Source: Nothopassalora personata
Lineage: Eukaryota > Ascomycota > Dothideomycetes > Mycosphaerellales > Mycosphaerellaceae
Length of the DNA: 64,000 bases
Assembly (NCBI GenBank): GCA_033816765.1
Contig: CM066288.1
Coordinates: forward strand, 992,001 to 1,056,000
Direction: 5' to 3'
Positions 53,405 through 64,000 of this stretch are shown piece after piece (the first letter of the stretch is position 1; the number at the start of each line of letters is the position of its first letter). Made by a program: the position numbers and the translations under genes. Below the pieces are notes generated by a model, which made no database searches, was not told where the DNA came from, and was given only the letters and a program-made list of their open reading frames with translations.

Positions 53405-54945
53405 CTATGAGGTGGCAGAGATGGAGCGTTGCAGGCGGATGGGCGATTCGATCAGCAGTTCGACAGGGCCAGGTCCGCTTGGTAACTGCGTCACCGCGTA
53501 TGCGTTGACACTGTTGAATCGAGACCGGAAATTCATCGCGTTGAAGCCGTTGATGTTGAGCTTGCTGAAGTCACCCTCTGGGATCATGGCGAGGCCGACC
53601 TGCTGCTGCTGCTGCTCTGGTTGGGACTGTGGAATCTGAAGCTGCGAGGCATCGAAGTTGAGGTACTCAGGCTTCATGTCCGGTTGCGACTGCTGTTGTT
53701 GCTGGTGTGGTTGTGCATGTTGTGGCTGAGGAGTGGGAGCAACGGAGGGCTGTTGCTGCTGACGTTGCTGTTGGTGTTGCTTTGGCAACAGTACCGATGG
53801 GTCCTGGCTGATGTCGTTGATGAAGGGAGTGAACGCTGGGTGGCGAAGGAGAGTCTCGATCAAGCCGCGGTAGCGCTCATTCTCGGCCTGGAGAGCCTGG
53901 TTCTCTTGTCGAAGAATATTGCTTTCTTGAGCCTTCATGGCGACTTCGCCTTCGAGCTGGCCGATGTACTCTGAGATGCATATTAGTACGTGATGTCGCA
54001 ATGCAAAATGTTTGGAAATGTACCCTTTCTTCTCGAGCGGAAAGCGCGAGCGGAGACCTTGTTCCTCAACTGTCTGCGCTCCTTGCTGGAAAGCTTCTTG
54101 CCTTCCTCCGACGCAAGGAGACGCTCATCCTCATCCATTTCCTCTTCATCCTTCTTCATGCGCGCAACGTGGGGCAGCATGTTGCCAGGCGAGTCGGCGT
54201 CATCTCCATCTGGCACCGATTGGCTGTTCTGGCGCATCTGGTTCAGCAGACGGGAGATGGACTCCTCGACATGTGGCTCAGCAGCATGCGATGCACGCTT
54301 GCCATTGCCATGTGTCAGTTGGGACGAGGCTTGGCTGGATTGACTTTGCGAGTGACTGGCGGCTTGGCGGTACTGGGCTTGCTGGGCCTGCAGTTTCATC
54401 TGACGTTGCTGCACAGCTTGGGCCTGGGCAGCTTTCTGCATCGCCGCTTGCTGAGCCTGTTGCGAGTGCATGCCAGGCCAGAGACGGCCCACGTTGCTCT
54501 GCGGCTCCTCGTGGCCGCCAACACTGTTTGGGTTGACGTAGTTGTCTGCCGGGCTGTCGTTGGGTGGGAAGAACATGGCAGGCATTGCGGTCTGTGAGTT
54601 GCCATAGTCGGTGCCCATATCGGCGTCCATGTCCAATCCAGTGTTCCAGCCAAACCCAGTGTTGAAGCCCATCTCGTCAACGCCGGAGTTGAAACCGTCG
54701 TGCATGCCATTTACAGGTATGTTTGCCATGCTGCCGACGGGAAGGCCGACTTGCTGCTTGAACTGGGCATAGTCGTGGCTTGGGCCATTGAACTTCTGCT
54801 GCTGCTCCTCCTTCTCGAATGGCGACAGTGCGTCGGTGCGCGAGGATGAGGCTGCGATGGGCGAGGGCTGGTTGCCGCCCTGGTTGAAGTCGAAGAAGGA
54901 GTCCATGTCGAACTGCTCTGTCTTCAATTGAGGCGGACCACTCAT
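53405..54945 (-). CDS. bZIP transcription factor with glutamine-rich regions
   Basis: Two exons, 54945-54024 and 53970-53405, join in phase to 495 residues. The intron (GTACAT donor, TACTAATA branch) falls inside the bZIP domain, between RSRRK and EYIGQLE. The basic region is RRQLRNKVSARAFRSRRK, with the invariant Asn and Arg spaced N-x7-R. The zipper follows as leucine heptads through GQLEGEVAMK, NILRQENQAL and RYRGLIETLL. Both flanks are Gln-rich: QQAQQAAMQKAAQAQ before the domain and QQQ tracts after it, typical of activation regions. An acidic DEEEMDEDERLL patch precedes the basic region. DNA target and pathway are unknown; the subgroup resembles fungal factors with the KVSARAFRSRRKEYI signature. 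Confidence 0.92.
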
Positions 54946-55947
54946 TTGGGAGCGTTGTTGTGAGTGGGTCAGCCAAATATCGCGATGCGAGAGCCTGATT
55001 GCCTGGATTGGGCGTGTCTTCGTAACCTTTGCCCTCAGCCGCAGGCAACGTCCGGAGCCGCGTCAGCTGGTTGTTTATGCTGCTGTCCGGGATCCGTTGG
55101 CGGTGTTGCAGTGCTCTGAATCTGATGGCACTGGCGGGTAACGAGCGTGCTTCCAAGATGCGAGTCGTCGATGGATGTGGGTTGGGGGGGGGTGTGTATG
55201 TGGTGAGGGATTTGTTGAGAGGAGAGAAGGTCAAGACGGTGGTGGCCGCTTGGCTGACCGACATGGACGGAAAGCAAGGAGGCAAGCGTGCGAGGGGTGG
55301 CAGTGTAAATGCAGGGTCCTGTTTCAACAACCGCGCACGGCACACGGTACCGGAGTGGCCTGTTGCCGACTGCCGACGATCCAACTGCGGGACCTTCACA
55401 CATGCAGCTGCTGTGTCAAAACATTGCCAATGCATGGATCCTCCATTAAGCGCCGCCGACCGCTACATACACACGCTCTACTACATTTTTCGCATACACC
55501 GACGCCTTATTAGTACCACCCGTCTTGTCGTCGTCGTCGTCGTCGTCCGCAAGCACCGTCTGATTCTTGTCTTTCAGATTGTCCGTCCGGGTGGGCCATC
55601 GGGGCCGGCTCACATGCGCGAAATAGCTGTCGTGCGAGAACGGATGATGTGACATGTCGTCTCGACCGACGAGGAGGAGATGCAGCGAAGAAGCACTAAC
55701 CCGAGCTAGTCAACCCTAACGTCGACGTCTAGACTTTGTGCTTGTGATTTTTCGGTATGCAGCCCCGGTAGAGCGCCTACAGTAGGTGCGCTCGTACTGT
55801 AGCTGCCACAAAGCCACGGGCTGTGGCACAGCTGCTGCGACAAAGACGATTGACGCTCAGCTCTCTCTGAGGCTGCTGACTGTCAGCCCTGTTTGTTGGA
55901 TGGAACGACATCCGGCAGGACGATTTTGAAACTCGGCTCCGATATCA
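54946..55947. other. Intergenic interval including the bZIP promoter
   Basis: About 1.0 kb. It contains a (GTC)7 microsatellite at 55527-55547 and no supported gene. Part may be a long bZIP 5' UTR. Confidence 0.5.
55527..55547 (+). repeat. (GTC)7 trinucleotide microsatellite
   Basis: Seven perfect GTC units in the intergenic region between the bZIP and membrane-protein genes. Confidence 0.9.
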
Positions 55948-58239
55948 TCAAATTTGATCAGCTCCATACACTCCCGCGCTGGCCATGCCAAGACCTCCCA
56001 TCACGAAGAGCGCCCATGTCACTCCGGCAGCTTCCGCTTCCGCTGCAGCATTGACGACCTCACTCAATCGCCCTTCTGGGAGGCCTGCCGACCGACCACG
56101 TCTAAGTGCTGCCTGAGGGGATTGCCCGCGACCAGCTTCACGTGAATGTGCAGCACTCGTCGAACGTTGAGGTACTCCATGTACACCGCTCCTCCTCGAA
56201 CTGCTGCGTATCTTGCTCGTCGTGTCTATCGTTGTAATGACAGAGCCATGACTCCTTTTATGAGGCGAGAAGGCCTTTAGTATTGGCTCGAGGACATTCT
56301 CCTGCAACCCAACAGTATCTGCCACTCTTGTGCCCATGGAGTCAATCACTGGCAGTGCTGTATCACGCAGGTCTTTTGCCCTCTCGTTGATCTTCCGCAC
56401 CGCAGGTGCAGCCACTTGCTTGGCTTGGTTGGCACAGTCTCGCGCGGCCTCTTGCGCGCTCTGTGCCGCGGTGCCTGCTCTAGACGTGACCTCCTCCATC
56501 ACCTGCTGCACCTCGTCGATCGTATCCTCCATCGCGTCTGCGATATCATCCAGCCACGGCATGAACGTGCACTGCAGCATATCACGCACGTTCGCGGAAC
56601 TAATGAGCGACCAGGCGCAGAGTCCAAGCACGGAGAGGAGCACATCCCAGCCGAGCGCGTTGATCCATGGGTGGTCACCGAGCTCTTCTAATACACCCCA
56701 GCTTGCACGACCAACTTCTTTTGGTATATAATACTGGTTTCGCCACGGAATCAGCCAGCCGAGAGGTTTCCATTTGCCAAAGAATCCTGCTGAATTTGCT
56801 TCACGCAAGGCGCTGATCGATGTCCAGAGGTGGAGGGTCTACAAACAGAAAGGTGTCAGCTACACTCTAGACAACCAGGAAGTACCTTGGAAGTGCCATG
56901 AGCAGTGGGAAGAAGGGCGTCGAGCAACGCATGTCTCGAACACGCTGTCACTGCCTGAACCACTACTCGATGTCCGGCACACTTAATACGTACCGCCGAG
57001 AGCAAGGACAAAATACACCAAGCATGTGACAGCGTCTTTCTGGCCGCCCGGGTTGAAGGATGATTACTCTCCCCAATCTAGTAAACGATCAGTCCGATTC
57101 TTACTTGCACGATATACCGTGGAAGAATGCTCACCTCGTCACTGACAGCGGCCGCAAATGGTGCCAGGATCAGCACCAGCTGGAAGAAGCCAAAGACAAG
57201 ATTCCATATCGACGCAGCATCGCTCGAGGCATCCGACATCCACCGAAGCAGCGTCGGCAGCAGTACAAGGCAGAGCGCTTCGGTTGCCCCAATACCAAGT
57301 ACCCTCCATCTTCCTGGAACCCAGAAATCTTCGATCTTGTTCCCATCGTCGTCCAAAGTCTTGCGTGGCTCCAGCAGAAGTTGTGCGAAGAACACGAACT
57401 GCATGCCAGCCAGACTGGTACAGTAGCCTAGGAAGATGTAGCTCACCGGCACCATGAAGCCATGGTCACGATTTACAGCTACCAGCAAATCAGTACCATT
57501 TTACAGCACAGCCAGCAGCTTGCGACGTACTCTCAATCACCACAAACACAGCCCAAGCACTCCACCCCATAACCCACTGCCTCGTCCACCAACTCCGTCG
57601 ACTCTCGTCAATCAGCAGCCGGAAATAACTCCAAACACTCGCACCACGACTCCAGTCGTGAGGAAGCCCTGGGACTTTTTTAACCAGCCAGTCCGGCAAT
57701 TTGCCATATGCGTACTGGTACGCCTTCAATTTGACTTCGCCACCGTCTGGGAGGTAATCGGCAAAGTCCTTGGTTATCTTCAAGGACGACTGCACATCGC
57801 GCCATTCTTGCTTCAATCTGAACGAGCTCAGCTTGATGCTGCGGTGCTTGAAGCGGACGGTGTGGACGAAGATGAAGATCAGGACTGCCAAGAGGAGGAA
57901 GAGTTTGATGGCGCGCCAGTGGACTTTTCGAGGTGCTGGGTTCTGGGTGGTCTTAGAGAAGCTAGAGCTCTCGGCTTTGGAGGCGGTGATCCAGGCGTCA
58001 AGGAGCTCGCGGAGGACGTTGGAGCTCGCGGCGAGGAGAGCGATGTAAAAAGCGATGGTAAGGTAGTTGTCGAGCCAAGGACTTCCCGTTTCAAAGATTG
58101 CATCTTCCTTTAGCACCTCGATCATGGCGGCGATTGCTGCGGAGACTTTCTGAAAGATAGCCATGGCATAGTCTCGCCGGGTGCAGGCGAACCAACCAAC
58201 TGCGGCAGTGGCAACCCAGGTTCTGGCGTTGTACTTCAT
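55948..58239 (-). CDS. Multi-pass membrane protein of unknown function
   Basis: Four exons, 58239-57531, 57478-57135, 57077-56994 and 56838-55948, join in phase to 675 residues. Donors are GTACGT, GTGAGC and GTACGT, with TACTGAT, GACTGAT and GCTGAC branch points. About eight hydrophobic segments are visible, including YLTIAFYIALLAASSNV, LFLLLAVLIFIFVHTV, VPVSYIFLGYCTSLAG, LGIGATEALCLVLLPTLL, IWNLVFGFFQLVLILAPFAA, HAWCILSLLSATLHLW and LLSVLGLCAWSLI. A cytosolic helical stretch (DDIADAMEDTIDEVQQVMEE and Ala-rich repeats) and a basic Ser/Arg-rich tail come next, ending in one more segment, WALFVMGGLGMASAGVYG. No family is recognised; the third exon is short and less certain than the rest. Confidence 0.78.
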
Positions 58240-59012
58240 GGCGGATACCAGTGACCGTGAGGGCAGAACTCACATCGCGGAGAGAAGGTGTTCGTGGTGA
58301 CAAACGGTGATGAGGGGGATCGGCAGTGTGCTGGGCGCACGGTGCTGTAAGCCGCAATGTAAGGCTTGTTTACCGTATGGAATGCAGGTTACATTCCAGC
58401 TGCTGATGAGATTGCTAACGTTCGAAATTTCTGCTTCACACGGAAGTCTGCGACGGACGAAGGTGTTGCTCTTGGTTGTTGAGCTATAATGTCCTTCGTA
58501 AAGCGTGAGAGGTCCAATGTACCATGCCGAAGCCATGTAGCTACCTGCGACAATGCCCGAAAGTGTTCGTCGCAAATTCTGAGGACTGACGCCATAGTCA
58601 TGACCATAGCCATGGGGCAAGTAGTTTTTTCTGCATTCACAGCGTGCTCATGAAAGTAGTGCAACAGCATGTGATCCCGAGAAAGCCTCGTGGTTCGGAA
58701 GCTACCAGCCGGGAGCCCTAATTTGCTCACACCACAAACTCTTGGCGATATAATTGCCCCGACTGTGAGCGTCTTTCCAGACTAGGAGATTCTTGCGAAT
58801 CGTGTTACAACACTCGGATGAACTTCGAATTCCTCCTGATGGATATAACGGGTCCGGAGCGGGTGGTTGGTAATGCTCATATTCAGCTGCACTTCCAGGT
58901 TGTCCAGGGAAAATGAGATATAAGTAGCCTTCGCAGTGCCATGTAATCGTTTCCTGTCCAGCACTTCAGAATTTCCACCTTCCCATAGCACCAAAGGCTT
59001 TACACCCTCATC
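58240..59012. other. Divergent intergenic interval
   Basis: About 770 bp between the starts of the membrane-protein gene and the NmrA-like gene, containing both promoters. No gene recognised. Confidence 0.5.
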
Positions 59013-60020
59013 ATGGTCACCGTAGCCCTCGCTGGCGCCACCACAGGCCTCGGCCTAACATGCCTGCACACCTTCCTCGCTCTCAACACCTCCAACCAGC
59101 ACACACTCATCCTCCTCTCCCGCACAGAGCAACCCGCCTTCTCAGCCAAAGGTGTCGACGTCCGTGCAGTGGACTACAACAACCATGCCCAGCTCGTCCA
59201 AGCATTACAAGGAGTCCACACCCTCCTCTCCCTAATTGGCAGCCAACTCTCCGGCCCCCACGACTCCCAACTCCTCCTCCTCGCCGCTGCCAAAGAGGCA
59301 GGAGTGCAACGCTTCGCGCCCAGCGAGTACGCCGGGAACGGCTACGAGGGTGTAGATATGTATCAACCGAAAGCGGTTGTCTGGGAAGCGACCAAGAAGT
59401 CTGGGATGGAGTACACGCGGTTTAGTTGTGGGCTGTTCATGTCTGTGCTCGCAACTGGGACACCGAAGGCGGTCACGGAAGTTGGAGTGAGAGAAGGCAG
59501 GGAGAGCGGGGAGGAGGAAGCGTTGGCGGGATTGAGGCCGTGGAATTTTGTGCTGAATATGAGGGCCGGGACTGCTGATTTGGCGGGAGAGGGTAAGGGG
59601 AGGATGGTTGTGACGGATACGAGAGATGTTGCGAGATTTGTTTGGAGGGCGCTGGAGCTTGAGAGTTGGCCGGAGGATATGGGGATGCGAGGCGATGTTG
59701 TTTCGTTTCGGGAGTTGGTGGAGATTTTGGAGGGGGTGCAGGGGAGGAAGTTTTTGACCAAGGAGAATGATGTGAATGTGTTGCTTGATGAGGCTGCGAA
59801 CGACGCATCGAAGGCTTTTTATAACCAGGCCAGGGTTAGCGTCGAGAAAGGATGGGCGATGGTCGGTGACGATCTGAACAGGGCTTTTCCTGACGTGAAG
59901 CCTGCAACGGCTCGGCAATTCATTGAGAAGTGGTGGAGCGGCGTCGAATTAGGGGATCCAGCTTGGGTCGACAATAAGACCTTTGGTCGGCAGAACCTAG
60001 ACAGAGCAGGTTCCAAGTAG
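59013..60020 (+). CDS. NmrA-like / isoflavone-reductase-type NAD(P)-binding protein
   Basis: Single exon of 335 residues. The N-terminal VTVALAGATTGLGLTCLH is a GxxGxxG-type Rossmann motif of atypical short-chain reductases. ALQGVHTLLSLIG and RFAPSEYAGNGYEG follow, the latter positioned as in fungal NmrA-like proteins. The Tyr-x3-Lys catalytic pair of classical reductases is not obvious. VVTDTRDVARFVWRALE and the helical C-terminus complete the fold. Members range from redox sensors and nitrogen regulators to true reductases of aromatic compounds; which applies here is open. Codon use changes from C-ending in the first third to G-ending later, but the frame is intact. Confidence 0.9.
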   Translation: MVTVALAGATTGLGLTCLHTFLALNTSNQHTLILLSRTEQPAFSAKGVDVRAVDYNNHAQLVQALQGVHTLLSLIGSQLSGPHDSQLLLLAAAKEAGVQRFAPSEYAGNGYEGVDMYQPKAVVWEATKKSGMEYTRFSCGLFMSVLATGTPKAVTEVGVREGRESGEEEALAGLRPWNFVLNMRAGTADLAGEGKGRMVVTDTRDVARFVWRALELESWPEDMGMRGDVVSFRELVEILEGVQGRKFLTKENDVNVLLDEAANDASKAFYNQARVSVEKGWAMVGDDLNRAFPDVKPATARQFIEKWWSGVELGDPAWVDNKTFGRQNLDRAGSK

Positions 60021-60248
60021 CGCCCGTCAGGTACATAGAGATTGCATTCCGTATGGGTATCTTCTGCTTCGTGTGAGCTCTATCGTCGATAAAATTGAGC
60101 AGCAAAGGAGACCGCCGAATCCAAAAAGCTTCAGGCAAGGACAATCTTCGACCTCGCCAGCACCGCCTTGGACGGATCTCGCCCAGATAACGAAGACCCG
60201 GCCACATCGATCGCACCCCTCAAATACAACTTCGAGGGACCCTTCTAG

Positions 60249-61496
60249 TCAAGCAGTCCGCTCTGCGGAGTCCTTCTTTGGGTTTAAGCAGTGGATCTCG
60301 AGCGCGATCAGAATACCATTCTTGTTGGCATAAGGCGTCCGGGCTACATTAGCAGAGCCAAGATCCGGATCGTGGAGTCTCTGGACACTGTTCTGCAGGT
60401 CGATGGCAGTAAAGCCATTGAAATCCTCGCCTTCTCGGACAGGTGCAGGAGGCGGAAGCTCCTCGCTTGTCGTGCCGTCTGAAGGGCGCGGCTGAGTGAG
60501 GGCTGAAAAGTGCGATGCATGTACTCGGCAAGCACAGCACACTCGAATGACTGGAGCATCGTGTCGATGCTTTGGTACGTTGGCTCTAGCCCTTTGTAGC
60601 TCCAATAGACGTTTCCTAAGTTGATAGTTGTCGCCTGCTTCTTGGAATGCTGTAGGATTTCGCGCCATGTACTCCTGGAACTCGCGCTCACTTATAGGCT
60701 CAAGTGGACTTTCGGGCATGAAGACATGTCGGAGCCCATCGATGACCTCCTCTAGCCGGCTGTCCTCGTGCCATGTCTTCAGGTTGGAGTCTGGCGTGTG
60801 TTGATGTGCCCACTTGTTGCTGCGAAACCGCACACCCAGCTCCTTGAGGTTGGGGAAGTCCACCTTCAGGCTTCTTGATTCATCCGTTGAGGTGATATAG
60901 GGCATCCACAATCGCATGTCCTGGGCCTTGATGTGAAGACTCAGATTGGTGATCTGTTGCCCATGCATGGGCGAGGACGCTATTGCTCTCACGAACATGT
61001 TGGCATCTGAAGGATGATGGAAAGTCATATTGTTGAGAGTATATAGCAATGCTGCGGACTCATCGTGTATGATTCTGCACGTCCTCAGCAGCTGCGGTTG
61101 TAGGTTGTAGGATGTGTGTGCTTCTCTGGGACGGGGCCATTCCACAGGCAATGCTTCTCTTGATACCAGACACAGCGAATATATGCGATCGCGGATCTCT
61201 CTAGGCAGCTCAAACAACCGCGATTTGGCGACGCTATCGGGCAGTTCTGGTATATCGTTGAAGGCCTGCGCGGGAGGTTCTGGCTGCGTGCCTGCCATCT
61301 CCAGATCTCCGCCTTCCAAGTCTTCGCTTGTGCTGTTGAGGGTACTTTGTCGTGTTGGTGGGCTGCGGTAGTAGGCGTGATTCGGTTGTCTGGTGCTGCC
61401 GACGTTGCTGATGTAGGAGAGTGATCGCGTACTTAGCACGCTTTCGCGCCATTCCTGGCCTTCGGCTATCGCAGAGTGATGTGAGGCCGACATCAT
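60249..61496 (-). CDS. F-box-like (DUF7730-type) protein
   Basis: Single exon of 415 residues starting at a double Met. The first 85 residues are Ser/Thr-rich. The F-box-like helix is SRLFELPREIRDRIYSLCL, followed by LLRTCRIIHDESAALLYTLN, the pattern seen in many fungal proteins of this type, and leucine-rich segments (NLKELGVRF). The C-terminus carries RVCCACRVHASH, a small cysteine cluster. No target is known. The same plan (LPxEIRxxIYxxL, followed by an allied helix and a later Cys-rich patch) occurs in the gene at 27642-28746, but the two proteins are otherwise dissimilar and are not recent duplicates. Confidence 0.85.
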   Translation of the reverse strand: MMSASHHSAIAEGQEWRESVLSTRSLSYISNVGSTRQPNHAYYRSPPTRQSTLNSTSEDLEGGDLEMAGTQPEPPAQAFNDIPELPDSVAKSRLFELPREIRDRIYSLCLVSREALPVEWPRPREAHTSYNLQPQLLRTCRIIHDESAALLYTLNNMTFHHPSDANMFVRAIASSPMHGQQITNLSLHIKAQDMRLWMPYITSTDESRSLKVDFPNLKELGVRFRSNKWAHQHTPDSNLKTWHEDSRLEEVIDGLRHVFMPESPLEPISEREFQEYMARNPTAFQEAGDNYQLRKRLLELQRARANVPKHRHDAPVIRVCCACRVHASHFSALTQPRPSDGTTSEELPPPAPVREGEDFNGFTAIDLQNSVQRLHDPDLGSANVARTPYANKNGILIALEIHCLNPKKDSAERTA

Positions 61497-61985
61497 GGGA
61501 AGGTCGATTGAAACGCGTTACGTTGCACGTGAGGCTAAAGCTGGAAGAGACATGAGGGAATGGTTGAAGTGAAGTCGTTGGCATCTCGTTGAATGTCAAT
61601 ACATGGATACCAGGGTCACTACGGGACTAGGCTTGGCGTCCATGTCAACCGGCCTTCATGGACACATGAGACGCGCTCCTCGGGGTGAGAAAAGATGGCA
61701 CTTCCGAGATAACTTCCACAGCAGTGTACATAATCGTGGAAAGCGTCTGACATTACAGTGATGTACCTATCTCGTAGCATGACGACTTGCTCATCACTTC
61801 AAAGCCGCGCGCTTCGCAAGCAAAGCTTTGCCATGTACAACTTCTTCACAGTCTGCTGCTGGAAATGCTTGTCTTCGATCTGCCGCTCCTTCTCACCTCC
61901 GTCACCCTCTGACTGACTTGCCTCGGCCTCCTCGTGCCTCACGACCTCGCCCCAGGTCCGCCTCCACCCAGATAACCTGAGCAAT
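61497..61985. other. Intergenic interval
   Basis: About 490 bp between the F-box-like gene's 5' end and the PEX11-like gene's 3' end. No gene recognised. Confidence 0.5.
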
Positions 61986-62950
61986 CTATGCATCAGAAGT
62001 GGCGTCCCACAACGCCTTAGTCTTTGACAGACCAGCCAAAGCTCCAGCGGCGCCCATGAGGCCCAAATTGAAACCTGGGAAGCCAGACTCGTTCCATTGC
62101 GCAAACTGGAAGCCCACTGGGAACCAGAACATTGGCACAAGCAGATCCGCATACCATCTCGAGTCATTCTCCTCATTCTCCTTGGTGCTCCTCGCGCCAC
62201 GCTTGCCACTGTCAAGCTGTGCCTCCCTTGCAAGTCTGACGAAGTCACAGCAGAAACCAAGGAACCACGCCCTGTATGCTGTGGTGTAAATGGCGGTTGC
62301 CTTTCCACCGTACGCCTGTGTGTACTTCGCTGTGAGCGAACCTGGCAGAATTTTGCTTTCTGTGAGGAGTGCGACATTCTCACAGAACTGGAAGATAATG
62401 TATAGCGTGCATTGCGCTACTGATGTCGCGTATAGCACCTGATCTTGTCCTTTCTGTGGTCCCTGCAGAAGCTGCCTTGCCCACGCATACAGTGGGAACA
62501 GTCCGAACAGACGTAGTGTTGTTCGCGTCGCTGAAAGTAGCGAGCCGAGGTTCTGGATTGGCGATGGCTCGGCTTGCACTACGGGTGTCACGGTTGGGAG
62601 GGCCGTCTGGCGGTTCAGGAACATTACAATGCGCGCCTTGAGAGGACCGGCTTTGGCGTCGAGGTGGGCGAGGAGGTATACGGTGTAGTTGAAGGTCGAG
62701 AGGAACGCGCTCAACCCGCCTGGTGCTGCCAGCAGCCTGGAACAAATGTCAGTAGATGGTGAACCTTCACGCGTCTTGCTGCTTACTTGTTCAGACGCAG
62801 AATGATGCGATCTGGCGTAGCCAGCAGACTGACCGCCTGCTTTGGCAGCCTCTTCTCTGCTTCTCTAGCTACCGACTTCTCAGAAGCATGCGATGGTTGG
62901 TTCTGGGCGCCATCGGTGGGAGCGCCTGGCTGACTTGCTGGTTCCGACAT
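61986..62950 (-). CDS. PEX11: Peroxisomal membrane proliferation protein, PEX11 family
   Basis: Two exons, 62950-62787 and 62736-61986, join through a 50-nt intron (GTAAGC donor, TACTGACAT branch) to 304 residues. The splice creates PDRIILRLNKLLAAPGGLSA, the Pex11-type amphipathic N-terminal helix region. It continues FLSTFNYTVYLLAHL, then ATRTTLRLFGLFPLYAWARQ, and ends with a membrane-associated segment FNLGLMGAAGALAGLSKTKA. Pex11 proteins bend the peroxisomal membrane and start its division. Fungi have several paralogues (PEX11, PEX11B, PEX11C/GIM5 types); this one has the ADAxAGPxK-like HLDAKAGPLKAR variant and is closer to the C type, by impression only. The start is set by MSEPASQPG. Confidence 0.9.
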
Positions 62951-63940
62951 GATTGTGAGCCTGTTCGGGGACCTACTGGTGTAGCAATAGTAGACGGTCG
63001 TTACAGCAGTCGGATGGAGCAAATAGACAGCATGGGTTGGCTCGTCTGTTAGCCACAGAGGCGCGCCCCATACATGTAATTAATCAGAGCGATGACCTCG
63101 GGTGAATGGCTCGAGGTACAAAGAGTCGGTGGCGTGCTGTCATTGGACAGTCCCGGCCATGTAAGCTACTCCACCTTCTTACCTCGTGGCACGACATGGC
63201 CAAGATTCCCAAGAATATGCATTACTGATCCCCAGCAGCCGGGACGTTCGTTGCGGCGCTAAAATGATGACATGCGCTATTGGGCTATGGAAAGGAAGTA
63301 AACGACCACTGTAAGAGCGCAGTGGGATCATCCTCGCTGTTCTCCAAGCAGAGGAATCTCCCCTGCGAGCTTGCCTGCTCTGCCAACAGCTCTTCCTTTT
63401 CCTCCTGCTCTTCATCACGACAAAACGCGTTCATTCACATGTAGAGCTGAAGAGTATCAAGTATCATATGCGATTGGTCAACGCACAAACATGAGCCATC
63501 GGACACGGCAGAACAACTGTCTGATTGCGACTAGGGCTCCTCAAACAATGAGTGATCTGCAGATAAGCGCGGCTGTTGCACGAGCGAAGGATCCAATCTA
63601 AACTTGAAGTGGCACAATCTAGATCTAAGCTCTGTCCATGCAACCCGCTTTGAGCTTTGTACACTATCGTGCATCCTTCGGAAACTGTGCAACATGCCGC
63701 TGCGTCGGCAGCACTGCATTATTCTGTGCGAGTCTATCCGCAACAGTGACAAGAGGTGCCTGGCAAGACGGTCGGCGGTAGGTCTGCAGAGTTAAAATTC
63801 TATTATCCTCGAGGATCTGACTGTTAATTTCGGGTCTGTTCTTTTCTCTTCTCATCTTTCTGTCGCATCGAAAGTTCAGGAGCATCGTTGCATAAGAACA
63901 GACAGCAGCGCTCGTCGCGGAACGAACAGAACCTAACGGC
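62951..63940. other. Intergenic interval
   Basis: About 990 bp with only short, overlapping open frames. No gene or repeat recognised; likely promoters of the PEX11-like gene and of a gene beginning near 63941. Confidence 0.45.
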
Positions 63941-64000
63941 ATGACGACCTCAATTTCGCGAGCCGACTCTGGCATCGCGATGAAGCCGACTACCCCACTG
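63941..64000 (+). CDS. Possible 5' end of a gene cut by the window edge
   Basis: An ATG at 63941 opens a frame that reaches the window end without a stop (MTTSISRADSGIAMKPTTPL). The Ser/Thr/Pro composition is normal for a fungal N-terminus, but 20 codons cannot prove a gene. Confidence 0.35.
   Translation, partial: MTTSISRADSGIAMKPTTPL

Noticed and set aside
51013..60020. Secondary-metabolite cluster suggested by FAD monooxygenase, bZIP factor and NmrA-like reductase near each other
   Set aside because: There is no polyketide synthase, peptide synthetase, terpene synthase or dedicated exporter, and housekeeping-type genes lie on both sides.
61799..62383. Minus-strand frame of 194 residues overlapping the PEX11-like gene
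   Set aside because: It lies in another frame of the PEX11 exon and has no family resemblance.

Overview
The window is nuclear DNA of a filamentous ascomycete. Genes lie on both strands, most introns are 43-76 bp with GTRNGT donors and CTRAC-like branch points just before the acceptor, and the ribosomal protein, URM1, Elongator, RVB2, LHS1, KRE6/SKN1 and PEX11 homologues are all fungal in type. Gene style suggests a Dothideomycete, possibly Mycosphaerellales; that placement is inference. About 28 protein genes are supported, most with splice sites that close the reading frame exactly. There is also one intron-containing tRNA gene, one oxidoreductase pseudogene, one helicase gene with a single premature stop, and one short inverted-repeat element.

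Layout. 0-8.4 kb: proline/glutamine-rich VWA protein (-), RluA-type pseudouridine synthase (+), decayed Gfo/Idh/MocA oxidoreductase (-), a 1.5-kb gene-poor stretch, an allantoate-permease-type MFS transporter (+) with a GC-AG intron. 8.7-17.4 kb: CCCH zinc-finger protein (-), aprataxin/HNT3-like HIT protein (-), DUF4211 protein (+), and an unrecognised NLS-bearing protein (+). 17.5-22.7 kb: intron-containing tRNA-Gln(CUG), URM1 (-) head-to-head with ELP2 (+), and a class I methyltransferase (-). 22.8-33.7 kb: inverted-repeat element, KRE6/SKN1 glucan-synthesis protein (-), F-box-like protein (-), PIF1-type helicase (-) with an in-frame TAA, a short hypothetical protein, and an SRF1-like membrane protein (-). 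34-43 kb: sugar transporter (-), SEC14-type lipid-transfer protein (-), LHS1/HYOU1 ER chaperone (+). 43.4-50 kb: RVB2 (-), coiled-coil protein (+), SWC5 (+), ribosomal protein S5 (-). 51-64 kb: FAD monooxygenase (+), bZIP factor (-), multi-pass membrane protein (-), NmrA-like protein (+), F-box-like protein (-), PEX11-like protein (-), and perhaps the start of a gene running off the right edge.

Functional themes. URM1 and ELP2 act in the two branches that build mcm5s2U at tRNA wobble uridine 34, and here they share a promoter of under 190 bp; a pseudouridine synthase and a tRNA gene are in the same window. RVB2 and SWC5 both belong to the SWR1 chromatin remodeller and lie within 3 kb of each other. 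I found no secondary-metabolite cluster, CRISPR array or prokaryotic-style system. The most useful leads are the URM1/ELP2 pair, two back-to-back introns with no exon between them in the HNT3-like gene, and the single nonsense codon in an otherwise complete PIF1-family gene.
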